Below, one piece after another: positions 1 through 10,100 of a DNA stretch of 64,000 nucleotides. The number at the start of each line of letters is the position of its first letter. Positions within the stretch are counted from its first letter, which is position 1. The notes beneath the pieces were generated by a model, which saw nothing but the letters and a program-made list of their open reading frames with translations, had not been told where the DNA came from and did not search any database. The DNA is from Haliclona indistincta (taxonomy: Eukaryota; Porifera; Demospongiae; Haplosclerida; Chalinidae). The position numbers and the translations under genes were made by a program. Where the stretch lies: contig OZ024790.1 of NCBI GenBank assembly GCA_964017065.1, positions 6,207,498 to 6,271,497 on the forward strand, read 5' to 3'.

Positions 1-289
1 CAGCTTGTAGTGTAACGGAACTTGTGAATGGAACGGAATTCCATCCTTTGATGGATCACTTTGTATCCCAGAGTGGGTGTCCTTTGAATTGGGACAGCAG
101 GATGCTTTGAGCCTTTTGGGTTTAGAGAAAAATATCAATTTGGGACTAATGGTACTTGTACAATTGGGAGAATAATGCAATGGAGCTTGGGAATTATTAT
201 TATGTCATCCGAATAATGGGATTGCTATGTAAAATTATGACATCTCACGTTTCAAATGATCTCTTTCTCGTAACCGTACATGAATGCAG

Positions 290-464
290 GTACAATGGAA
301 TCAAGCACTTGAGAATTCTAAAACGGCACAACATGTATGGGTTCAATGTAAAGAACTGTGTGTACTCAAGTCTACTGGAATTGGTAGTCTACTATGCTCA
401 CCATTCACTGGACACTCACAATCCTGCCCTCACAACAACACTAGCTTATCCTTACAATGCATAA
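290..464 (+). CDS. Last exon of a PI3K p85-like SH2 gene (5' part outside window)
   Basis: A splice acceptor (tgcag, ending at 289) opens an exon of about 57 codons that stops at 462-464. The peptide has the layout of the second half of the p85 regulatory-subunit C-terminal SH2 domain: a YGF motif, then YSSLLELVVYYAHHSL, an HNPAL segment and the ending LAYPYNA. In p85 proteins this SH2 domain is the C-terminus of the protein, and the stop here falls at the matching place. The phosphotyrosine-binding arginine (FLIR motif) would lie in an upstream exon outside the window. The exon starts in phase 2, like the last exon of the neighbouring RING-SH2 gene. Residues before 290 in the same frame look like intron. 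Assignment to p85 rather than another SH2 family is by motif similarity only. Confidence 0.7.
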
Positions 465-507
465 TAATGCATGTGTACTGTGTTGACGCTGCTGTGTATC
501 AATCAAT

Positions 508-513
508 AATAAA
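508..513 (+). terminator. Poly(A) signal AATAAA after the p85-like exon
   Basis: A canonical AATAAA lies 44 bases after the stop codon of the p85-like terminal exon, which supports that exon being a true 3' end. Confidence 0.5.
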
Positions 514-1116
514 CTATTGCACATACATTGATTGATATTATATTTTTCCTTTTGTGGTGTTCTGTATTAAGTGTGATCATGCCCATGTTTATATGATAAC
601 AGATTTATCGAGACGTTTATAGTACGATTATGAGCGGGTCTGACGAGTCGACTAGCTTAATGGTGCATGGATTGGTCAGTTTGATATGCATGTGTAGCAA
701 CATCTGTGATTCTATGCAACGATGGATGCAGTACAGTGCATAAAAGGTGTAGGCACAGCTGTGAACATGTTTACCGTGACTGCACATCACTGCAAATTTG
801 TAGATAAGGAAGCAGTCCCCCTAACCCGCACACCCAGGTTTTATCAGTCGCCTCTGACGGTTGTCCATACATGTACTAGTGCATCATCACTCGCTAGACA
901 CTGTTGTCATTAATGTGCTCGAACATGCATGACTCAGACAGGAAATTACGTTGCCCGGTGACGAATCAGCTGCTTTGCGGTTAGGATTAAAAATTCGTGT
1001 ATGATCATGAATCCGAACTATAAATACGTGTCCTGCAGTGACTACATCAGAATTTCCTTCTCTTGTCAGCCTCTGTGATCTGGTCAACCACTCAGCGTGT
1101 TAACATACATCTGGTA
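514..1116. other. Intergenic region between the two SH2 genes
   Basis: About 600 bases with no supported coding exon or repeat. It should contain the promoter of the RING-SH2 gene. A TATAAATAC string at about 1019-1027 lies roughly 90 bases before the chosen ATG and could act as a TATA element; this is inference. Confidence 0.4.
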
Positions 1117-3965
1117 ATGGCAGGCAAGACTCTTACAGCAATCGAGAAGATAGGGCTGCAGCTAACCTGCCCGATCCACCTGGAATCGTTCGTCGATCCT
1201 CGTCTCCTTGCTTGTCACCACGTGTTCTGTCGCAAGTGTCTTTACGAGCTAGCCGACAACGGGACCAAGTCAGCGATCATCTGCCCTACATGTCGGCATA
1301 TTACACGGCTACCACAAGACGGGGTAGCTGGATTGCCGGCTGCTTTCGATGTAATCTGGTTGTTCGAGTTGCGGGAGACTCTACTCAAGGAACAGAAAGG
1401 AGCCGCTGCAGACAACGAGATGCTGTGGTGAGTGATTGCATACACAGGCAGTAGAGTTAGAAAGATCAAAGAGTAGGGAGTTTCAGTTGCTGTTGCGATG
1501 TACAGCATCATCGTGCGTGTGTGCATGTTTGGTAGTACAACCCATTATGTAAATAATGTAGAACCACAGCTTGTCTAAACTACATGTAGAAGTGCGTGAC
1601 TTCTTGGAATAAAATCTTTCACTGCGCGGCGAGGCTGTTGTTTTTACTCCCCTGGGGGTTGAAACCACTAATTATGTTCCACCAAGCATGCCCTTACATC
1701 CAATATTCCCTTTTTTACATACAGTTTCCAAGAAAGCAGTAGTAAGTCGTCTTCGCTGCGATCTTCCAACTCATCAATCGATGAGTCCAGTACCGCTCCA
1801 CCTCCTGTGCCTCCGAGAGGAGCAATGACCCCTCCGCCCCCAAGAGGGACCATTACACCACCACCAAGAAGCACAACTCCGTCGTCATCAACTATATCGA
1901 ACAAAGACAGCGACGACCTAGCTAACCTAAAGATGGAGAATTGGTACATCGAGTGCAGCAGGTACGTCACTGCATGGAGACATAAGTCTGCACCTTTGTT
2001 TGTAGTTATCGTCATTCAACATGCTAAAGTACACTGTTAAAAACAGCATGTACATTACATGTTTGCTACAAGGTTCTATATTTACGATGTGCCGGTCGCA
2101 TCAATCACGTGTTGATTGTAAAGGTCGTCTGAATTTGTAAATTCACTTCATCTGTGTTCTATTGACGACAGATGCACTAGTATAGCAACAAATTATAGAA
2201 TAATCTCGTTGTGTGCACAAGCAATGTTGTTTCAACCAGTTTCACTATGCTGTTGTTTGGTCTGGCTCGACCTCTGTACGCAAATCGGCCTCTGATCCGT
2301 CCGGTGATCTCATCGCAGAACTAGAAACTTTGTTTGACCTCGTGCACCCTTGCTGCGATTCTGTTGACTTTCAAAGGCTCATGAAATACTGCACATTTCC
2401 TGGTTACTTGCTCTTGTTGTTCTATATTACGCTTAAGTCATTTTAGGCTAGGCAGTTTCCTTATTTGGTAAACGCCATAATTATGACTCTTGAAGCTATA
2501 CAATGATATCATTCCAGAAGTAGTTTTAATGTTGTCTTGAAAACGCTGTTGCTCATGCTATAACTTGTACCCCGCTGGCAATGTGTGTTCTTCTCAAGAC
2601 ACCAGTTGTTATTTCTCGTGTCTAGTTACATGATCAGAAATCTAATTTGGATACTTGCCAATTCGAAATTAACAAATCCCGAAAATGGAACTTTAGTACA
2701 TGAATTTTAATGTGTCTGCTCATGTGTGATTGTGTCTGGTTTTATCCTCTGCAGGGAAGAAGCGAAACAGCTTTTAATCGGGCGGCAAGACGGTACTTTT
2801 ATCATCAGACCAGCTGGAAAAGTATCAGTGGAATCAGAGGGAGTAGTCCACACTCATACGATCGATATAATGTGAGTATTAATCACTACAAAAGAGTTGT
2901 AGTATTTTACTAGAGAATGATTGATGCAATATGTAAGGGAATTTGTAACTTTATGCTAGATTATGATAAGCAGATGTTTCCTAGTACAAAGGGCCTGTCC
3001 TGATCTATGCATTGTGTAATGTTTTAGTTATGGCGCCAAACCAGGGCCTTATTTTGCAGCTGCATCTTGTGATAACAGACATCACAGCTTTTCTGCATCC
3101 TGCTAGTTTGTCAATTTAGATGTTAGCAACATGCCCCTAACAAGGCTTAGAGACTTCTGTATATAGTTCATAGTATACTTTAAACTGCAAGTTATGGTAA
3201 ACGCTTGTTTTCAGTTCAATTATGTTTCGACATCAAAGCAGTGTTGCAATAGCTCGTGAGCTTTTATCCTGTGTATGGACTAGTCAGACTGTTGACGTTT
3301 GTTGTCACGGCTTGCTGCACTATGCACCAGAGAGATAATAGCTAGTACTATGGAGAGATTAGACTGAGTGACTCTGAGTGAGTGAGTGAGTGCAGAGTAC
3401 AGTGAGTGAGTGAGTGAGTGAGTGAGTGCAGAGTACAGTGAGTGAGTGAGTGAGTGAGTGAGTGAGTGAGTGAGTGAGTGCATAGTACAGTGAGTGAGTG
3501 AGTGAGTGAGTGCAGAGTACAGTGAGTGAGTGAGTGAGTGAGTGCAGAGTACAGTGAGTGAGTGAGTGAGTGAGTGAGTGCAGAGTACAGTGAGTGAGTG
3601 AGTGAGTGAGTGCAGAGTACAGTGAGTGAGTGAGTGAGTGAGTGAGTGAGTGAGTGAGTGCAGAGTACAGTGAGTGAGTGAGTGAGTGAGTGAGTGAGTG
3701 AGTGAGTGAGGCAGAATGAGTGAGTGAATTACGAAGTGGTGCAATCTTTTAACTATATTTTTTTCTTGTTCTTTGCAGAAATAAGAGAAAGTTGTGTCAC
3801 ATCAAAATTTTGCTGTTCAATGGAAAATATGGACTAGCAAGAGGCTCCTGTATGCACGACACACTCTCCAAACTGGTCCAATATTATTCAAGGACTTCAC
3901 TTCAGTGTCACAATAGTGTTATTATCACTCCTCTATCAGTGCCTGCATTTGCTCTGTGCATCTGA
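1117..3965 (+). CDS. RING finger - proline-rich - SH2 (p85 C-SH2-like) protein
   Basis: Four exons, 1117-1427, 1725-1961, 2755-2871 and 3779-3965, join with GT-AG junctions, all in phase 2, to 852 nt (283 residues plus stop). Residues about 14-60 form a C3HC4-type RING: CPIH, then LLACHHVFCRKC, then CPTC. The second zinc ligand is His instead of Cys. RING domains of this kind usually recruit E2 enzymes for ubiquitin transfer. Exon 2 is Ser/Pro rich, with APPPVPPR and TPPPPR stretches that could bind SH3 domains, and ends with WYIECSR, the start of an SH2 fold. Exons 3-4 complete the SH2: DGTFIIRP holds the phosphotyrosine-binding arginine, and the end resembles p85 C-SH2 (KYGLA, LSKLVQYYSRTSL, CHNS). 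An in-frame upstream ATG at 1063 would add 18 residues; 1117 was chosen because MAGKTLTA leads directly into the RING. Likely cytosolic. Function as a phosphotyrosine-directed E3 ligase is inferred. Confidence 0.82.
1962..2754 (+). other. Intron 2 of the RING-SH2 gene
   Basis: A 793-base intron that splits the SH2 domain right after its first strand and helix start. It contains a 77-codon open frame (2213-2446) that I could not link to any family and that is not needed to keep the reading frame; it may be chance or an alternative exon. Confidence 0.6.
3375..3727. repeat. GTGA microsatellite/minisatellite in the last RING-SH2 intron
   Basis: Runs of the tetranucleotide GTGA are interrupted at near-regular intervals by a cagagtaca spacer, giving a composite repeat of about 350 bases inside intron 3 (2872-3778). 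The open frame on the minus strand here is only a Ser-Leu-Thr-His translation of the repeat. Confidence 0.9.
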
Positions 3966-4134
3966 GACAGACTGCTTTGTGTGTGTTTGTGTGTGAACAG
4001 GTATTTATATTATTGTCCGTGATCCAATTGAATTCAAAAATCTTTATCACTTTTCATCTTTGTAAAAAATCCTGCCGTATTGCAAAAAGATTGCTTTTAT
4101 TAAAAGTTAACCCGAAAGTAATTTTGAACACGCA

Positions 4135-4140
4135 CACGTG
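4135..4140 (+). promoter_or_regulatory. E-box CACGTG upstream of HEATR1
   Basis: A perfect palindromic CACGTG lies 51 bases before the HEATR1 ATG, in the 225-base gap after the RING-SH2 stop. Myc/Max-type factors bind this motif, and E-boxes close to the start site are known in animal ribosome-biogenesis promoters. Binding here is inferred. Confidence 0.5.
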
Positions 4141-4190
4141 GAGTAAAACAGCTGCACGCGGGAAGAACAGAAAGATATCTCGCTGAAATC

Positions 4191-7100
4191 ATGGCTACAG
4201 ATCTTGCTAAGCAGTTGGAACGGCTCAAAGTGCCTGGCCAGCCGTCCATTCGCGAGGCAGTAGCGAAAAAGAAGCCGTCTTTGCTTTTCGAGGGTAAAGA
4301 AGCAGCTGATATTGATGTGGACACTATCTACTCCCTGGGGACGAACGGGCTAGAGGAGCTCATCGCCCTGGAACCTAGCTTTGCTGATTTTCAAGATTCC
4401 CTCTTCTCTGAAAGTTGCAAGACATTCGAACGCACGGTTCAAACTCGTGAAGTCGTGGAGCAGCTGGATTCAACATTGGCGCACTTTCTACGTAAGCTCT
4501 CGTCTTATCTGCTGCTCAAACCAGCTCACAAGTGCCTGGAATGGTTAATCAGAGCCTACCGGATACACTCGTGCAACACGGACCACCTCATGGAGTGTGT
4601 CCTGCCGTACTACGAGACCAAGCTGTTTGCTCGAGTGGTTCAGCTTATCCCTCTAAAGCAGCAGCCATCTTGGCAATGGCTCAAACCCATTCAGAAGGAA
4701 GGCACTCCTCTCTCTCGCCTCACTCTAGTACAGCACTGTGTGTCTAACCCAGCGTTTCTCTCCTCTGTGTGTGCAATGGTCCCTAGCTCTGTGAGGGCAA
4801 ACAAGAGCTCCCTTAGTCCTGGCTCTACACGTGTTGTCACCTCTTTCTACTGCTCTACAGTCGTCTCTGTACTAAGCCAGACCAAGGTCACTGAGAGCCT
4901 TGTCTCACGGCTCCTGCCGTACGTTCTCAAGGGGTTAAAATCATCATGGACTGATTACCGCGCTGCTTCGTACATCATTGTGAGCGTACTAGCCTCTCGA
5001 ACTACCTTGGATGTAAAATTAACCCTCTCACTCCTGGATGTAATAATCAAGGTAGGCAAACAGCAGATAATCACGAGTAGTCTATAAATGTGGTCTTTTC
5101 CTGTTTTGAAGGCGGCAGGAAATCCATTACTGATAATTTTAATTCCCAATAATATTATGCAAGTCATCATACCCCCATGTAGGCCTTGGCTAGCATTATC
5201 ACTAGTAGCTTACAAATGTGGTCTTTTCCTGTTTTGAATGCAATAGGAAATCCATTACTATTAATTTTATTTCCCAATAACATTATGCAAGTCATCACAT
5301 CCCATGTTGTAGGGCTTGGCTAGCATTATTTGTATCAACTCAGAAACCGTCATTATGCTATTTTTCGCTTGCAGCACTTTGGTCCGGGTTTATCTGACGA
5401 GGCAGTGAGCTGTATGATCGTGTTGTGCTACAATGCACCTGATTTGGATCGCTTATCTAACAAGTAAGCCGCCATTTGTTACTAGTATCTATCTATCATT
5501 GCTCGACCTTGTGCAGAGCTGCGGGCCGTGTTATCAACAGTGACTCGTTTGTAGTGAGTTTGGAGCGGGTGTCTCGTAGCTGTGACTCATCTTCTCTCGT
5601 TCGGCCGCTACTCCTCTCGCTGCTTGACCACCTCTGTGACGGAGAGGGTGAGGAAAGTGGGCGTGTGATACTACAGGTACTGGACAGTGTTCCTCTCTCT
5701 CAGTCAACAGCTTCGCAAGTCATCAAGTGAGTGTTGACATGGGAATTGCTTGTTTTTCCTGTTAGTTTGCTGTAGTGTATAACATGCTTCCTCTCTGTCG
5801 TTTGTCATATGTTACATGTGGGTATGTTGTTACTCAGCTTTGCTGGTCCTGTGGTATGTTAGTTTTCCCATCAGCAATATCTTAGTTGGTTCCAGTTGTG
5901 TTCCTATGGTATACTGTAGTGTTGGTATTACTAATATAGTAGTAATTATGATGTCACATCCTTGTTGTGCTTCACTCTCTCTGCACAGGTCCTTATTGCA
6001 TTGCTACTCTCAGTGTGGTGATGATGGTGACCAGAACGTGTTAGCGCTCATCAAACAGATCGCTCGATCACTTGATTCAAAGTTAGTGATGTCACTAGCA
6101 GACTCTAGTCCTGATGGAGTGAATGTTGCTCTCTCTCTCTCTATTCAGGTATTCTTGTTCCATGGATCAGGTGCTGCTGGCAGCCATGGCTGTCTCTGAT
6201 GAGGAGAGAGTGAATGTGATTGATCGTATCCAGGGATTTGTGGATCTAGCACTGCCTGGATCGAGGCACAAGGTGTGTGAGTGAGATCACCTAATGCTGT
6301 CATATACCTCCCTCCCTCCTCTCTCTCAGTTTGCAGCTGATGGTAATACTAGCCTGGTTCTCACGCTCCATCATCCTGATGCCCATGTCAGGGTGGGCGC
6401 CCTCCATCGCCTCCAGTCCCTCCTAGCCCCTTCCTCTCCTGGCGGTGCTGTGACTATTGCTGAGAGAGACCGTGACTTCATCTCATCTGCTATCCAGGCT
6501 CGTCTTCGCGATGACGACCCACTAGTTGTGAAGGCAGCGCTAGACCTTGGTCCAGAGGTACGAACCACTTGTCTGCCTGTTAATCATAACTTGGGGAATA
6601 CAGTTCATGACAAAAATTCATTTCGTTTCGGATTCATACAATGTTACACATTCCTATTATGCATTAGACAAGTATGTGAGAATGCGTCGAACTAGTAAAC
6701 ACGCTAATGGCTGTATGTCAATTGAGAGGAACAGCATGTCACCTCTCGTGCTCTGATTGAGAGGCATTCCACTTCACCTCGTATGCCTCATGTGTGTGGT
6801 TGCAGATGTGCGTGATTGTGGTAACATCACGTACAATGACATGTGTTACATGCACGAGAACACTAGTTTCTTGCTGTCATGCGCTGTAACTGTCTAGCTT
6901 TGCTCAACACATGATGCATTCCACTTCATCTGTTACTACACGTGCTAATTTTCTAGACACCACTTCAGTAATCAGGTTTAATCTCACTGTCCCATTAGTG
7001 TCCTGGATAGTTCCACTGTACTGTTATATCACATTCATATGAAGTGGTTAATTAATTAATTGAATTAGATGTATAATCAAATTCTCTTGAAATGCAAAAG

Positions 7101-10100
7101 TGTAGAGTGTCACCTTCATGTGCTAATGTGTTCAGTCTCTGATCATCCTCCATCATGTGAATAGATTTGGGCGTAAAGCTTCACCTTGCGTTCACTAATG
7201 TGTCAAGTCACTGGTATTTATTCACACAATAGAGCTTGATCAAAGACTTAATGACATTTAACACTTTAGTGCTCCACTCTTACGGTCTACGGTTTACGCT
7301 TTACCCTTGCAAGAAATAATAAAACTGTAAAGACAACAGTGACTACAGAGACTGAACACATTAGTGCATGAAGGTGACACTCTACACTATTCACTTCAGC
7401 ATTGTGCAAGAAGTTGAAAATGTCTGTATCTTTGTACCATTATCTGTTCGTCTTCCTCCTCAGATCTTGTTGTGTGATTGTGTCAATGAAGCTGTAGTGG
7501 ATATCGTAATTGATTTGATATCTCGGAAACATCTTACTAGGGGCTCTATTGATTGGTCAGTGGTCACATGATGTATGTCGTGTGTTGGGTAACACCTTAA
7601 GATATGTTTGTTCAACAGCTCTGAACTAATTCCCACTAATCATTCCTTGAATACAAACACTATTAGGACTAGAATATGAACCTTGTACTCAGCCAATTCA
7701 AATCAATGACATATAAGTTTCACACCAACGGTTCCACACGAGCTTTAATTGTTACCACACTCTGAAGCTAAGATTTGAAATGGATGCTAATTTTAAACCA
7801 TTCATTTGCTTAGATTTAGGCAGCTCTCTAAACCATGTCTGGAGATCAAATTTGACTTTAAATTTGCTTTGTATTGAGTTCAAATTTGACACAAAGAGCT
7901 CAAATAATTAATTTACACCGATCTCTAATTTGATTAACTTGTAGTCTAGTTTCATTGTACAGTGAAACCTGTCTTAGCGACCACTCGCATAGAGCGACCA
8001 CCTCTCTCCAGCATCCACGACAAAATTCCCCGAACAACAGCTATAGAAAAGCACCTAGAGCCAACATGTCTACAGTGACCACCTGCCTAATGTGGACAAC
8101 GACCACACATATCAGCATGCAGTTTACAAAGATACACTGTCGATTACGGCCAGTAGGTGTGGTAATTAGAGGCGTGGTTACTGATTACTGCATGCATTCT
8201 GATGCTGACTGGCGCGAACAGTTACGATCAGCTGCTGTTGACTCGACACTGCTAAGCTAAGAAGTATTTCTGTAAAATAAGCTGTACTGGAGGACTTTTT
8301 CACTAATGTATGATGATTTAATAATTATCGAAACCAGCCTGAATATCAGTCAATTCATTGTAAACATGGGTAATTTACTTTAGTTGTGAAGAGTTTTCTG
8401 TTAGCTACATGTACATTTGTTGAATTAATTGCACGCATTATAAATGCATGAATCCTGTCTAATGAGGTCACATTCGGTAGTGGTCGCTCTTCACAGGTAA
8501 TTGCCTACAGAGTCCACCTGTCTATTGCAGCCAGTCGGAGTTGGCCCATAGGTGGTCGCTTCAGACAGGTTTCACTGTACTTGTGTGAATAAGTTCATTT
8601 CTTTGAATATGCAAATCTTGTTATTATGTAATATTACATTGTTATTGTAACACTTGTTTCATGAACAGTGTTTGATGTCCTTCTTATGTCATCTGTTACT
8701 ATAGGCAACAATGTGTTCACAAGGCGGTTGCCGTGGTGAGCTCAGACTATGCGTGCCAACATCTCTCTGACAGGATGGATACTATAATCACCAAGCTAGT
8801 GGGGCTGGTGATACTGGGTTACCATGGTAACGATAGCTGTGGACTTGTCACCAGCGAGATAGCCCATAGTGGATTGGGTAGACTCCACCCACTCCTGGAT
8901 GGACTAATCGGATTGGTGGATTCAGACGGTTAGTGAGAAAGATAGGACATTTTTCGGAATTTTCGCGTTGTCAATATTTCATGAATTTGCTCTTGGATGT
9001 GCTTTATTCAGTAAATTTTGTGTATTTGGGTACTGCCCTGTATAATAGTGATTGTTAGTTCTGCGATCAAACAGTACTAGCTAAATTAGCGAAAATTTTA
9101 ACTGCTCAAAATTTTACTTTTACTGTATGTAGCTTGATAATTTATTAGAACAAAGGCAGCTAGTATTGAGTTGTCTCAGCAAATTGATTGTCGCTGGGCG
9201 TAGAAGCTATGTATGCTATCGACTTGTACTTCATTTGAATGCTCTTGAACAGCAACAATCCAAACATTCAGCACATCTGAGACAGCTACATACCTCTAAA
9301 TGTTTGCTGTAATAATATTATGTGGGAACATTTAGTGAATTTTAAGCTGTCAAAATAGTCATAATACTATTCTGTTTACTTGCAGTAGTTAGTGTAATAA
9401 AGTACATTAGTACAGTTCTGAACTGCTTGTAAGAATGCCTATTTTTATTGTGAAAATATCGAGACTCGTACTATTGTAATCGGTTCAGTAGAAGTCGAGA
9501 TACAGCTCGACGAGATGACCAGCCCCACCCACTAACCGTGACTTCATCTGTGATGTTTTTCTTACTAGAATGTGTCAGGTTGTAGTGTGGTAGCGCTGCC
9601 AGTAGGTTACCAAGTGATGAACCGTGACAAGCATAGTGTCTTAATTGGTTGTTTTCAAACACTTCCTAATACTGAAGTAGAACCAGTATATACGGAAGTT
9701 CAAACAACTTCTGTTACAACTTTGAACAGAAACAAGAACAAGTAAAGTAAAAAAGCTTTAATAAAAAATCTGAAAAGTGTAGGGATGACTCTTAAAAAAG
9801 GAAAGGAACAAGATGGGTGTCAAATATGAAACTTACTGCGCTTGTATCTCTGCTTCTGCAGAACGGATTTTGCTGAAGAAAGTATCATTCAGATTAGCCT
9901 CGTACCCAGGCTGTCAGGTGGGCTGTGTGGGTGGCTATTAGAGAGCCTGGTACGCATTGCATGCGTATGCGTCAGATTTTGAAAACATGGGTGAATAATC
10001 GAAAGACACCGCCCTCGCCCCGCCTTTATAAATTTATGCATTAATGCGAACAACGCTGGAAGTATTGTTTGTGATCCAACCACGCTCAGGCAAGCTGCTG

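Noticed and set aside
2213..2446. Extra exon in RING-SH2 intron 2
   Set aside because: Reading frame and SH2 fold close without it, and no family was recognised.
3280..3744. Minus-strand ORF of 154 codons rich in Ser-Leu-Thr-His
   Set aside because: It is only the translation of the GTGA repeat in an intron of the RING-SH2 gene.
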